This document shows, one piece after another, positions 1-8,869 of a DNA stretch of 64,000 nucleotides. The notes under the pieces were generated by a model. That model did no database searches. It saw nothing but the letters and a program-made list of their open reading frames with translations, and was not told the DNA's origin. Numbering within the stretch: position 1 is the first letter of the stretch; each line of letters begins with the position of its first letter. The DNA comes from Lentzea guizhouensis (GTDB taxonomy: Bacteria > Actinomycetota > Actinomycetes > Mycobacteriales > Pseudonocardiaceae). Made by a program: the position numbers and the translations under genes. Where the stretch lies: NCBI RefSeq assembly GCF_001701025.1, contig NZ_CP016793.1, positions 1,178,001-1,242,000 of the forward strand, written 5' to 3'.

Positions 1-1452
1 CGCGGCGCGTCGACCGGCGCCAAGATCTTCATCAGCATGCTGTCGGCGACGGTCCTGCTGGTCACCGGCTTCGCCTGGCAGAACCTCACCGCGCTGACCG
101 ACGGCCTCACCAAGCAGAACCTCAACCTCGCCAACGCCGGCGAGAAGCCCGCCGACGGCGCGATCGACATCATGCTGGTCGGCATGGACAGCCGCACCGA
201 CTCCAAGGGCAACCCGCTGCCGCAGCACATCCTGAACGAGCTGCAGGCGGGCGGCGCCGAGGACGGCGGTTTCAACACCGACACGCTGATCCTGCTGCGC
301 ATCCCGAACGACAGCGGCAAGGCCTTCGCCGTGTCGTTCCCCCGCGACTCCTACGTGAAGATCGCGGGCGGCTTCGGGCGGCACAAGATCAACTCCGCCT
401 ACGGCTACGCCAAGGGCCAAGCCGCCGAGAAGCTCAAGAGCAGCGGCAAGAGCGCCGCCGAGGTCGAGATGGAGTCGCGCAAGGCGGGCGCGAACAACCT
501 GATCGAGACCGTCCAGAACCTGACCGACGTCAAGATCGACCACTACGCCGAGGTCAACCTGGTCGGCTTCTACGAGATCACCAAGGCCATCGGCGGCATC
601 GACGTCTGCCTGAACACCAACGTCCGCGACAGCTTCTCGGGCGCGAACTTCAAGAAGGGCCCGCAGACGATCGAGGGCAAGAACGCCCTCGCGTTCGTCC
701 GCCAGCGCCACGGCCTGCCCATGGGCGACCTCGACCGCGTGGTCCGCCAGCAGGTCTTCATGGCGGGCCTGGCGAAGAAGATGCTCTCCGCCGGCGTCCT
801 CACCGACAACACCAAGCGCAACGACATGATCAAAGCCGTCTCCGGCGCGATCGTGCTCGACGACGGCTGGGACATCACCAGGTTCGCCCTGCAGATGAAG
901 GACATGACCGGCGGGAACATGACGTTCCAGACCATCCCGACCGGCAACCCGGACCTGCAGACCCCCGAGGACGGCAGCGCGGTCGAGGTGCGCGAGAACG
1001 AGGTCCGCAAGTTCGTGAAGAACCTCGGCAAGGCCCCCGACCCCGCCGACGTCCCCGACCCGACCTTCAACAACGCCACCGTCACGGTCGACGTCCGCAA
1101 CGCCTCCGGCCAACCGGGCCTCGCCGCCACGGTCCTCCAGTCGCTCGTCACGAAGGGCTTCCTGGGCGGCCAGACCGGCAACGCCGACTCCCTCGCCAAG
1201 TCCGTCGTCCGCTACCCCAAGGGCGGCGAGGCGGCCGGCAAGGCCGTCCAGCAGGCCCTCGGCGGCCTTGAGACCGAAGAGGACGGCAACCTCCCCACCG
1301 GCCGCGTCCGCGTCTTCCTCGGATCCGACTACTCGGGCCCGGGCTCCCAGGGCTTCACCGCCTCTCCCCTGTTGTCCCTGGACGGTGCCCGGCAGCAGCC
1401 GGCTCAAGAGCCCGCGCCCATCACGGCAGACGGCGTGCGCTGCGTAAACTGA
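1..1452 (+). CDS. LytR-CpsA-Psr (LCP) family wall-polymer ligase, 5' end outside window
   Basis: LCP enzymes transfer polyprenyl-linked polymers (arabinogalactan- or teichoic-acid-like) onto peptidoglycan outside the membrane. The frame is open to base 1, so the start lies upstream; the first ATG at 37 sits inside the single N-terminal membrane helix (about in-window residues 9-29) and is not a credible start. The LCP core follows, with IMLVGMDSR, NTDTLILL, SFPRDSYVKI and the FVRQRHGLPMGDLDRVVRQQ segment that carries the catalytic and phosphate-binding arginines. A LytR_C domain (VRNASGQPGLAATV) is at about residue 365. The gene stands alone before an XRE regulator. Family assignment is firm; the polymer substrate is unknown. 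Confidence 0.93.
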   Translation, partial: RGASTGAKIFISMLSATVLLVTGFAWQNLTALTDGLTKQNLNLANAGEKPADGAIDIMLVGMDSRTDSKGNPLPQHILNELQAGGAEDGGFNTDTLILLRIPNDSGKAFAVSFPRDSYVKIAGGFGRHKINSAYGYAKGQAAEKLKSSGKSAAEVEMESRKAGANNLIETVQNLTDVKIDHYAEVNLVGFYEITKAIGGIDVCLNTNVRDSFSGANFKKGPQTIEGKNALAFVRQRHGLPMGDLDRVVRQQVFMAGLAKKMLSAGVLTDNTKRNDMIKAVSGAIVLDDGWDITRFALQMKDMTGGNMTFQTIPTGNPDLQTPEDGSAVEVRENEVRKFVKNLGKAPDPADVPDPTFNNATVTVDVRNASGQPGLAATVLQSLVTKGFLGGQTGNADSLAKSVVRYPKGGEAAGKAVQQALGGLETEEDGNLPTGRVRVFLGSDYSGPGSQGFTASPLLSLDGARQQPAQEPAPITADGVRCVN

Positions 1453-1568
1453 TACTCAGAGTAGAGTTCTATAGCCCATTCGGGGGATGTTGCCCGCAAG
1501 TTGCGTAAGCGCCGAAGCACTGGCGCCTTCCATCACCGTGAGACCCGCTCATGGGGTGGAGGAAACCG

Positions 1569-2054
1569 TTGACGACTGCGACAGGACCCATCGACACAGC
1601 CGCGTACCAACGCGTGCTCGGTGACGAGATCCGCAGCCTTCGCAAGCAGCGCGGCTGGACCAGAAAAGAACTCAACAAGCGCTTGCAGACGGAGATCTCC
1701 CTGCAAACCCTCGCGACCTACGAACTGGGCACCCGCCAGTGCTCAGTCGTCCGCCTGGTCGAGATCTGCCACGCCCTGGACGTCCCGGCCCACGAGCTCC
1801 TGGCCCGCGTCCACGAACGCTTCTTCGGCGACACCCCAGCAGGCCACCTGACCCTGAACCTCGCCTTGGTGGCGGCCACGGACAACCCGCGCCTGGCCCC
1901 ATTGCGGCGCTGGGCGGCCGGGCGTCTGCACGTCCTCCCGCCGGGCGCCTCCCCGGAGGTGCACCTGGACCTGGCCGCCCTGGAGAACATGGCCCAGCTC
2001 TGCCAGCTCCCCGCAGTCGAGCTGATCCGCATCCTCCGCTCGATGTCCCGCTGA
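1569..2054 (+). CDS. XRE-family helix-turn-helix regulator
   Basis: This is a 161-residue probable DNA-binding regulator. An N-terminal XRE helix-turn-helix spans about residues 15-70 (LGDEIRSLRKQRGWTRKEL, then LQTLATYELGTRQCSVVRL). The C-terminal half holds a leucine-rich helical segment ending LIRILRSMSR. I chose the TTG at 1569 over the in-frame ATG at 1551 because GGAGGAAACCG sits directly before TTG, whereas the ATG has no ribosome binding site. It follows the LCP gene on the same strand after about 115 bases and ends at a strong hairpin. Targets cannot be deduced. Confidence 0.8.
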   Translation: MTTATGPIDTAAYQRVLGDEIRSLRKQRGWTRKELNKRLQTEISLQTLATYELGTRQCSVVRLVEICHALDVPAHELLARVHERFFGDTPAGHLTLNLALVAATDNPRLAPLRRWAAGRLHVLPPGASPEVHLDLAALENMAQLCQLPAVELIRILRSMSR

Positions 2055-2081
2055 GCCACACCGAACCCGCACGGCCTGCTC

Positions 2082-2113
2082 GCCTTGCCGGGCTTCGCGA
2101 AGCCCGGCAAGGC
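2082..2113. terminator. Perfect 16-bp inverted repeat, probable terminator
   Basis: A perfect palindrome (left arm GCCTTGCCGGGCTTCG) lies 28 bases after the XRE regulator stop. There is no T-run, which is usual for actinobacterial terminators. It separates this gene from the murT-gatD operon. Confidence 0.75.
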
Positions 2114-2220
2114 CCACCGGGTCTTGTGGGAGCAGTCCGCTCGTTGTACCGAACCCGGTTCACACCGCGGAAACCACCGCCCACGAAGGGTTACCCACCC
2201 TCGCCGGTAGCATCGCCGGG

Positions 2221-3468
2221 GTGAACGATTCCCCCGCCCGCCTCCCCCTGCGCACCGCAGCCGCCGTGAAGCTGGGCAACCTGAGCTCCACGCTGTCCCA
2301 GAAAATGGGTCTCGGCGCAGGCGGCATGATCGGCGGCCGAGTCGCCCTCAAACTCGACCCCCAGGCGCTCAACCGCCTGACCGCCGGCCGCAAGGTCGCC
2401 GTCGTCACCGGCACGAACGGTAAGACGACCAGCACGATGATGCTGGCCCGCGCCGTCGGCGCCCTGGGCGAGGTCGCCACCAACCACAGCGGCGCCAACA
2501 TGCCCGACGGCCACGTGACGGCGCTCAGCAAGCAGCCGGACGCCCCGTACGCCGTGCTGGAGTGCGACGAGGGCTACTTCCCGGCCGTCGCCGGTGCCAG
2601 CAACCCGGCCGTCGCCGTGATCCTGAACCTCAGCCGCGACCAGCTCGACCGGGTCGGCGAGGTGCGCACGATCGAGCGCAGCATCCGCGACACGATCACC
2701 AAGCTGCAGAACTGCGTGATCGTCGCCAACTGCGACGACGTCATGGTCACCAGCGCCGCGAAGGACGCGAAGAACGTCATCTGGGTCGCGACCGGCACCA
2801 GCTGGCACCACGACAGCGCGAGCTGCCCGCGGTGTGGCGACCCGATCCGCTGGCAGGGCGAGCACTGGCACTGCACGAACTGCGACCTGGCCCGGCCGCA
2901 CCCGACGTGGATCACCGCGGACGAGGCGATGATCACGCCGGAGCACCGCAAGATCGAGCTGCGGCTGACGTTGCCGGGCAAGTTCAACCAGGCGAACGCC
3001 GTGATGGCCACCGCGGCCGCGCACACGCTGGGTGTGCCGACCGACGAGGCGGTGCGCCGTTTGCGTGGCGTGAGCAACGTCAGCGGCCGCTACCGCACGA
3101 TCCAGCGCAACGGCCGCAGCGCGCGCCTGTTGCTCTCCAAGAACCCGGCCGGCTGGAGCGAGACGCTCACCGTGGTCAGGGAGGCCCACCACCCGGCCGT
3201 CCTGGTCATCAACGCCCAGGAGGCCGACGGCCGCGACCTGAGCTGGCTGTGGGACGTGCCGTTCGAGAAGCTGCGGGGCCGGCAGGTCATCGCGTCCGGG
3301 GAGCGCGCCAGCGACCTGGCCGTGCGCCTGACGTACGCCGAGGTCGAGCACACGATCGTCAAAGACCCCTTGAAGGCCATCGACCAGCTGCCGCAGGGCG
3401 CGGTCGAGGTCATCGCCAACTACACCGCGTTCCGCGACTTGAATGCCAGGGCTGCCGCTGATGAGTGA
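2221..3468 (+). CDS. murT: Lipid II isoglutaminyl synthase subunit MurT
   Basis: MurT is the Mur-ligase-like subunit of the MurT-GatD amidotransferase, which converts D-glutamate of lipid II to D-isoglutamine in the cytoplasm. The 415-residue protein has the ATP-binding GTNGKTT motif at residues 64-70, a Mur ligase central domain, a four-cysteine ribbon (CPRCG...CTNC, about residues 202-221) typical of MurT, and a DUF1727-like C-terminus. The start is the GTG at 2221. The 3' end overlaps gatD by 8 bases, so the two are translationally coupled. Length and motifs fit the family well. Confidence 0.95.
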   Translation: MNDSPARLPLRTAAAVKLGNLSSTLSQKMGLGAGGMIGGRVALKLDPQALNRLTAGRKVAVVTGTNGKTTSTMMLARAVGALGEVATNHSGANMPDGHVTALSKQPDAPYAVLECDEGYFPAVAGASNPAVAVILNLSRDQLDRVGEVRTIERSIRDTITKLQNCVIVANCDDVMVTSAAKDAKNVIWVATGTSWHHDSASCPRCGDPIRWQGEHWHCTNCDLARPHPTWITADEAMITPEHRKIELRLTLPGKFNQANAVMATAAAHTLGVPTDEAVRRLRGVSNVSGRYRTIQRNGRSARLLLSKNPAGWSETLTVVREAHHPAVLVINAQEADGRDLSWLWDVPFEKLRGRQVIASGERASDLAVRLTYAEVEHTIVKDPLKAIDQLPQGAVEVIANYTAFRDLNARAAADE

Positions 3469-4168
3469 GTCGACAATCCAGATCGCGCTCGTGCTGCCGG
3501 ACCTCCTCGGCACGTACGGGGACTTCGGCAACGCCGTGGTGCTCGAGAAGCGCATGGCGTGGCGGGGCATCAAGGCCCGGATCGTGCCGATCAACTACGG
3601 CCAGCCGGTGCCCGACTCGTGTGACATCTACGTCGTCGGCGGCGGCGAGGACACCGCGCAGACGCTCGCGGTGAAGCACCTGCGCGAGCACCCCGGGCTG
3701 CAGCGCGCCGTCACCAAGGGCGCGGTCGTGCTCGGTGTCTGCGCGGGCATCCAGATCTTCGGCGAGAGCTTCACCCGCGCCGACAACGTCACGCACCCCG
3801 GCATGGGCCTGATCGACTCGACCTCGCACGCCGGTGGCAGCCGTGCCATCGGCGAGGTGCTGGCCGAGCCCGCTGACGGCCTCTTCGAGGGCGTGCTGAG
3901 CGGCTTCGAGAACCACCAGGGCCGCACGGTGCTGGGCCCGTCCGCCCGGCCGCTCGCGCACGTGAAGGTCGGTACCGGCAACGACGGCAGCGTCGAGGGC
4001 GCGGTGCAGGGCCGGATCGTGTGCACCTACCTGCACGGCCCGGTGCTGCCGCGCAACCCGCAGCTCGCCGACATGCTGATCGAGTGGGCCACCGGCACCG
4101 AGGTCGCGCCGCTGGACCTGCCCGCCGTCACGCAGATGCGGGCGGAGCGGGTCAGGGCTGCGTCGTAA
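3461..4168 (+). CDS. gatD: Lipid II isoglutaminyl synthase glutaminase subunit GatD
   Basis: GatD hydrolyses glutamine and passes ammonia to MurT. This 235-residue class I glutamine amidotransferase-like protein has the nucleophile in VLGVCAGIQIFG (Cys at about residue 94) and the catalytic His in TYLHGPVL near residue 190. An upstream in-frame ATG at 3443 lies inside murT; I chose ATG 3461 because it overlaps the murT stop in the usual coupled manner and gives the standard N-terminus (IQIALVLPDLLGTYGD). The 3' end overlaps the convergent tetR gene by 17 bases. Confidence 0.95.
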   Translation: MSESTIQIALVLPDLLGTYGDFGNAVVLEKRMAWRGIKARIVPINYGQPVPDSCDIYVVGGGEDTAQTLAVKHLREHPGLQRAVTKGAVVLGVCAGIQIFGESFTRADNVTHPGMGLIDSTSHAGGSRAIGEVLAEPADGLFEGVLSGFENHQGRTVLGPSARPLAHVKVGTGNDGSVEGAVQGRIVCTYLHGPVLPRNPQLADMLIEWATGTEVAPLDLPAVTQMRAERVRAAS

Positions 4169-4763
4169 CCCTCTCCGCGACACCCGGCCAGACCACGGCC
4201 ATCACGTAGTCGGTTGCGAGCGCGGGTCCCACGGTGGGCCTGCGCTCGCACCACACCGCCAGCCGTTCACACGCGCCGACGACGATCTCCGCGAACGCCT
4301 CCGCCTCCAGCGGGTCGATGTCCGGCGCGAACGACACCAGCACGGACCCGATCATGTCCGTCTGCTGCTGGCGGATCCCCTCGACCTCCTCCTGCGCCGA
4401 CGGCACCGCGATCGCCGCCTCCTGCCGCAGCAGCGCCCACGAGCGCTGGTGGTCGACGATGAACTCGAAAAACGCGAGCAGCCCGAGCCGCAGGAACTCC
4501 TCCGGGCTCGCCGCGCCCGCGATCGCCGCGGCGGTCTTCTCCCGCAGCTCGGCGCGCGCCCGGTGGATGCAGCCGATCAGCAGCCCCTCCTTGGAGCCGA
4601 AGTACTCGTAGAGCATCGGCTTGGAGACACCGCACCGTTCGGCGATCTCGTCCATGGAGGTGGCGAGGTACCCCTGCTCCGCGAAGATCTCCTCGGCGAC
4701 GGTGAGCATCTGGGCCATGCGCTGCGCCTTGGGCATGCGGCGCCGGGGCGCTGGGGCGTTCAC
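4152..4763 (-). CDS. TetR-family transcriptional repressor
   Basis: This 203-residue regulator has an N-terminal helix-turn-helix at about residues 30-58 (TSMDEIAERCGVSKPMLYEYF) and a helical ligand-binding domain. It is transcribed divergently from the flavin monooxygenase gene, and the 76-base gap holds two palindromes. It is therefore probably the local repressor of the monooxygenase gene, perhaps with the dehydrogenase and esterase. Its stop overlaps the end of gatD. The ligand may be the ketone or alcohol substrate; that is inference. Confidence 0.92.
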   Translation of the reverse strand: MNAPAPRRRMPKAQRMAQMLTVAEEIFAEQGYLATSMDEIAERCGVSKPMLYEYFGSKEGLLIGCIHRARAELREKTAAAIAGAASPEEFLRLGLLAFFEFIVDHQRSWALLRQEAAIAVPSAQEEVEGIRQQQTDMIGSVLVSFAPDIDPLEAEAFAEIVVGACERLAVWCERRPTVGPALATDYVMAVVWPGVAERVTTQP

Positions 4764-4786
4764 GAACGGAGTCTACCGCTCGTAAC

Positions 4787-4814
4787 TTACTTCGAGTAAC
4801 CTACTGCGAAGTAG
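4787..4814. promoter_or_regulatory. Pair of palindromes, candidate TetR operator
   Basis: Two adjacent short palindromes lie between the divergent tetR and monooxygenase genes: TTACTTCGAGTAA at 4787-4799 and CTACTGCGAAGTAG at 4801-4814. They share the core AGTA(A/G) and an A/T content unlike the surroundings. Placement between the two starts suits a repressor controlling both. Confidence 0.55.
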
Positions 4815-4839
4815 CCAAGTGAGCGGGAGGGTGTCACCC

Positions 4840-6318
4840 ATGCACCGAGAGACGAAAGTGCTCGTCATCGGCACCGGCTTCTCCGGCCTGGGCATGGCCG
4901 TGGAGCTGAGGCGGCGCGGCGAGCACGACTTCGTGGTGCTCGAGAAAGCGAGCGACCTCGGCGGCACCTGGCGCGACAACTCCTACCCCGGCTGCGCGTG
5001 TGACGTCCCGTCGCACATGTACTCGTTCTCGTTCGAGCTGAACCCCAAGTGGTCGCGGATGTTCGCGCAGCAGGGCGAGATCTTCGACTACCTGCAGCGG
5101 GTCGCCGACAAGCACCGGCTGCGGCCGCACATCCGCTTCAACACCAAGGTGTCCGGTGCGCGGTGGGACGAGGACGCCAAGCGCTGGCACGTCACCACCG
5201 AGCAGGGCGACACCTACACCACGCAGGCGCTCGTCGCGGGCGTCGGCGCGTTGCACATCCCGAACGTCCCCGAACTGCCCGGCATCGAGAAGTTCACCGG
5301 CAGGACGTTCCACTCCGCGCAGTGGGACCACGACTACGACCTGACCGGCAAGCGGGTCGCGGTGGTGGGCACGGGCGCGTCGGCCATCCAGTTCGTGCCG
5401 AAGATCGCGGACCAGGTCGGTTCGCTCAAGATCTTCCAGCGCACGCCGCCGTGGATCATGCCCAAGGCCGACCGCGAGATCACCGGCTGGGAGCAGAAGC
5501 TGTTCCGCGCCTTGCCGTTCACGCAACGGCTCTACCGCGACTTCGTCTACTGGACCCGCGAGTCGACCGCGCTGGGCTTCGCGGTCAACCCGAAGATCAT
5601 GCAGCTGGCGCAGGGCATCGCGTTGCGGCACATGAAGAAGCAGGTGCCGGACCCGAAGCTGCGCCAGGCGTTGAAGCCCGACTACACCATGGGCTGCAAG
5701 CGCGTGCTGATCTCCAACGACTACTACCCCGCGCTGTCGCGGTCCAACGTGGACCTGGTGACGGACAAGATCACCGAGGTGCGGGAGAGCTCGGTCGTGG
5801 ACAGCTCCGGCGTCGAGCACGAGGTCGACGCCATCATCTACGGCACCGGGTTCCACGTCGTCGACTCGTTCGACTACCTGGACATCCAGGGCAAGGGCGG
5901 GGTCGACCTCGCCAAGCAGTGGCGGGAGAAGGGCATCGAGACCTACTACGGGATCACGGTGTCCGGCTTCCCCAACCTGTTCTTCCTGCTGGGCCCCAAC
6001 ACCGGGCTGGGGCACAACTCGGTCGTGTTCATGATCGAGTCCCAGATCCGGTACATCTCGCAGTGCCTCCGGCTCCTCGACCACCACCGCGCAGCGGAGC
6101 TGGACGTGCGGGTGGAGGCCCAGCAGGGATTCAACTCCGAGCTCCAGGACAAGCTCACCAAGGGCGTGTGGACCCAGGGCGGCTGCCAGAGCTGGTACCT
6201 CGACGCGCAGGGGATCAACCGCACCGTGTGGCCGGGCTTCACCTGGCGGTACTGGATGCGGACGAAACGCGTGCGCGCCGAGGACTACGTGCTCACCGCC
6301 GAGAGGACCAGGCCCTAA
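4840..6318 (+). CDS. Flavin-containing / Baeyer-Villiger monooxygenase
   Basis: This 492-residue FAD/NADPH enzyme probably inserts one oxygen atom into a ketone to give an ester or lactone. It has an FAD Rossmann motif (VIGTGFSGLG, about residue 8), a second NADPH motif (VAVVGTGASAIQ, about 177), and the Baeyer-Villiger-type fingerprint FTGRTFHSAQWDHD just before it. The start is ATG 4840, preceded by GGGAGGG at good spacing; the upstream in-frame GTG at 4819 lies before that site. An alcohol dehydrogenase and a carboxylesterase next door would make and consume its substrate and product. The actual ketone is unknown. Confidence 0.92.
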   Translation: MHRETKVLVIGTGFSGLGMAVELRRRGEHDFVVLEKASDLGGTWRDNSYPGCACDVPSHMYSFSFELNPKWSRMFAQQGEIFDYLQRVADKHRLRPHIRFNTKVSGARWDEDAKRWHVTTEQGDTYTTQALVAGVGALHIPNVPELPGIEKFTGRTFHSAQWDHDYDLTGKRVAVVGTGASAIQFVPKIADQVGSLKIFQRTPPWIMPKADREITGWEQKLFRALPFTQRLYRDFVYWTRESTALGFAVNPKIMQLAQGIALRHMKKQVPDPKLRQALKPDYTMGCKRVLISNDYYPALSRSNVDLVTDKITEVRESSVVDSSGVEHEVDAIIYGTGFHVVDSFDYLDIQGKGGVDLAKQWREKGIETYYGITVSGFPNLFFLLGPNTGLGHNSVVFMIESQIRYISQCLRLLDHHRAAELDVRVEAQQGFNSELQDKLTKGVWTQGGCQSWYLDAQGINRTVWPGFTWRYWMRTKRVRAEDYVLTAERTRP

Positions 6319-7349
6319 GGCTTCACGATGACCTTGAGGGCGGTCCGCTCGTCCATCGCCTGGTATCCCAGCGCGACGTCGTCGAGCGGGACCGTCCGGT
6401 CGAACACGGGACCGGGGTCGATCCGCCCGGCGAGCACGTCGGCCAGCAGCTCCGGCAGGTAGGCACGAACGGGTGCCACACCGCCGCCGATGCCGATGTT
6501 GCGGCCGAACAGCTTGCCGAGCGGCAGCCCCGGCATCTCGTGCGGCACGCCGACGTACCCGATCCGGCCGCCGTCGCGCACGATGCCCATCGCGGTCTCC
6601 CACGACTGTTCCGTGCCGACGCATTCGAGCACCGACGCGGCCCCGAGGCCACCGGTCATCTCCTTGATCCGCTCGACGGCGGCCTCACCGCGTTCGGCGA
6701 CCTGGTCCGTGGCACCGAAGAGCGTCGCGATCTTCGCCCGGTCCTCGTGCCGCCCCAGCGAGATGATCCGCTCGGCACCGAGCCGCTTGGCCGCGAGCAC
6801 CCCGCACAACCCCACGGCGCCGTCGCCCACCACGGCAACGGTGCTGCCCGGCTGCACCCCGGCACCGATGGCCGCGTGGTGCCCGGTGCCCATGACGTCG
6901 CTCAGGCTGAGGAACGCGGGCAGCAGCTCCGCCGGCGCATCGGCCGGAACGCGCACCAGCGTGCCGTCGGCCTGCGGCACCCGCACGGCCTCACCCTGCC
7001 CGCCGTCACTGCCCTTGCCGCCCCAGAACCCGCCATTGACGCACGAGGTCTGCAACCCGGCCTGGCAGTACGCGCACGTCCCGTCGCTCCACACGAACGG
7101 CGCGATGACCCGGTCGCCGACCTGGACGCTTTTCACGTCACCGCCGACCTCCTCGACGATGCCGAGGAACTCGTGCCCGATCCGCTGCCCCTCCGCCCGC
7201 TTGGCCACGCCCCGGTACGCCCACAGGTCGCTGCCGCAGATGCACGCGAGCTCGACCCGCACGACGACGTCGCCGGCCTCCTGGATCGCCGCGTCGGGCA
7301 CCTCCTCGACGCGGATGTCTCGGGTGCCGTAGATCGTCGTAGCCCGCAC
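6315..7349 (-). CDS. Zinc-dependent alcohol dehydrogenase (MDR family)
   Basis: This 344-residue NAD(P)-dependent dehydrogenase probably oxidises an alcohol to an aldehyde or ketone. Catalytic zinc ligands are visible in CICGSD and GHEF near the N-terminus, and the nucleotide-binding loop is VVGDGAVGLCG (about residue 176). The structural zinc lobe reads DGTCAYCQAGLQTSC, so Asp replaces the first of the usual four cysteines, as in other members of this subgroup. It converges on the monooxygenase gene with a 4-base stop overlap. Functional coupling with the monooxygenase and esterase is inference from context. Confidence 0.92.
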   Translation of the reverse strand: MRATTIYGTRDIRVEEVPDAAIQEAGDVVVRVELACICGSDLWAYRGVAKRAEGQRIGHEFLGIVEEVGGDVKSVQVGDRVIAPFVWSDGTCAYCQAGLQTSCVNGGFWGGKGSDGGQGEAVRVPQADGTLVRVPADAPAELLPAFLSLSDVMGTGHHAAIGAGVQPGSTVAVVGDGAVGLCGVLAAKRLGAERIISLGRHEDRAKIATLFGATDQVAERGEAAVERIKEMTGGLGAASVLECVGTEQSWETAMGIVRDGGRIGYVGVPHEMPGLPLGKLFGRNIGIGGGVAPVRAYLPELLADVLAGRIDPGPVFDRTVPLDDVALGYQAMDERTALKVIVKP

Positions 7350-7458
7350 CAGGCTCCTCCTCTTGTCTCGTTGCGCAACCGGTCCATGGTGCGCCCGCGA
7401 CCTCGATCGCGCCGAATCGAGGCGGTGTGGACTTGGTTACCCGCATACGATCGAGGAC

Positions 7459-8598
7459 GTGCTGATCAACAGCCTCGTGCAGGCCCGCGGTGTCCGTTAC
7501 GCGACAGCTCCCCGGTTCGGCAAGCCGGAACCGCTCGCGTGGGACGGCGTGGCCGACGCGACCCGGCGCGGTCCGGCCTGCCCACAACCGCCGTCCGCGC
7601 TCGCCTCGGTCGTCGGCAGCTCGGTCGACGGCCTGTCGTTCTCCGAGGACTGCCAGGTGCTGTCGGTGACCGCACCCGCGGACGCGGCCGGCCTGCCCGT
7701 CATGGTCTGGTTCCACGGCGGCGCCTACGTGACCGGCAGCGGCGAGTCCACGAAGTACGACGCGAGCCTGCTCGCCTCCGAGGGCGTGGTGGTCGTCAGC
7801 GTGAGCTACCGGCTCGGCGCGTTCGGCTACCTGCGGGACAACCTCGGCCTGCTCGACCAGTTCGCCGCCCTGCGGTGGGTGCGCGACAACATCGCCGCGT
7901 TCGGCGGCGACCCCTCGAACGTGACGGCGTTCGGCCAGTCCGCGGGCGCCGACTCGGTGTACGCGCTGATGCTCACCGACACCGAGGACCTGTTCCACCG
8001 CGCGATCCTGCAGAGCGCCCCGCTGGGCACCCGCGGCACGGACCGCGCGGACATGACCGCGGCCCTGCGCGAGCTCGTGGTGGTCGACGCCGACACACCC
8101 GTGGCCGACGTCCTGGCAGCCCAGCAGGCCGCCGCGGCGGACCTGGCCCCGCGGTTCTCCCCGTCCGGCGGCATGCCGTTCGGTCCGGAGCTGGGCGAGG
8201 TCGACCTGACCGCGGCCGCGTCACGCGTCGAGCTGCTCGTCGGCCACACCCAGGACGACGGCAGCCCGTACGTCGCCGGCCAGCCGGACGCGTGGGAGAT
8301 CGTGACCGAGCTCGTCTTCGCCGGCCCCGCCCGCCAGCTCGCCGCCGACTGGGCCAAGGTCACCGGCCAGGCCGCGACCTACAACTTCCGCTGGACGCCC
8401 CGGGACGCACCGCTCGGTGCCTGCCACTGCATGGAGCTGCCGTTCCTGTTCGACCCCGAGGCCTGGACGGGCGCGGGCATGCTGGCCGGGCAGGAACCGG
8501 ACCCCGGCCTGGCGCGGACGATGCGGCGCACGTGGGCCGACTTCGCGCGGAACGGACTCGACGCGCTGCCGTCGCGCGAGCTCGAGTTCGGCGGATGA
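7459..8598 (+). CDS. Type-B carboxylesterase, short form
   Basis: This is an alpha/beta hydrolase of the carboxylesterase/para-nitrobenzyl esterase family. The oxyanion-hole motif MVWFHGGAYVTGS and the nucleophile elbow VTAFGQSAGADSV are clear, and a late His (GACHCMELPFLF) could complete the triad. At about 379 residues it is shorter than the usual 450-500, mainly in the loops after the nucleophile. I chose GTG 7459 because homologous sequence (GVRYATAPRFGKP) begins about ten codons later; the ribosome binding site is weak and earlier starts are possible. It may hydrolyse the ester made by the neighbouring monooxygenase. Confidence 0.87.
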   Translation: MLINSLVQARGVRYATAPRFGKPEPLAWDGVADATRRGPACPQPPSALASVVGSSVDGLSFSEDCQVLSVTAPADAAGLPVMVWFHGGAYVTGSGESTKYDASLLASEGVVVVSVSYRLGAFGYLRDNLGLLDQFAALRWVRDNIAAFGGDPSNVTAFGQSAGADSVYALMLTDTEDLFHRAILQSAPLGTRGTDRADMTAALRELVVVDADTPVADVLAAQQAAAADLAPRFSPSGGMPFGPELGEVDLTAAASRVELLVGHTQDDGSPYVAGQPDAWEIVTELVFAGPARQLAADWAKVTGQAATYNFRWTPRDAPLGACHCMELPFLFDPEAWTGAGMLAGQEPDPGLARTMRRTWADFARNGLDALPSRELEFGG

Positions 8599-8681
8599 CC
8601 GACCGCGAGCGTTTGCGCATTTTGCTCGGCACGGCTGCGGCCCGCTACCACCGGACCCGCCCGACCAAGCAAGATCACGAG

Positions 8682-8743
8682 TTGTCCACAGGTTGCCACG
8701 CGGCTGACCTGGGGATTCTTGTTCTCGGCTAGGCTGTGGACAA
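8682..8743. promoter_or_regulatory. Two inverted consensus DnaA boxes
   Basis: TTGTCCACA at 8682-8690 and its exact complement TGTGGACAA at 8735-8743 face each other 44 bases apart in a gene-free stretch. This nonamer is the DnaA box consensus of high-GC actinobacteria. No dnaA, dnaN or clustered boxes are nearby, so this is not oriC. It may be a DnaA-titration or regulatory site, or chance. Confidence 0.5.
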
Positions 8744-8869
8744 CGCGGGAACCAAAAACGGGCTTCGCGCGTTGCGCCAGGAGGAAGCGCGCGGGGGGCG
8801 GTGTGCACGTCGCCTCGGCATCGCGAGCCGTCGTGGGTCGTCACGATGTTCGACGATGGGCAGATGCCC

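Noticed and set aside
5049..8732. A 1227-codon open frame on the plus strand
   Set aside because: It runs across the monooxygenase, dehydrogenase and esterase genes in a shifted frame and is rich in Arg/Pro/Gly/Ala with no domain; it is a GC-driven shadow.
8595..8732. A 45-codon ORF overlapping the esterase stop (ATGA)
   Set aside because: The overlap looks like coupling, but the product has no recognisable feature and its end runs into the DnaA-box region; not enough support.
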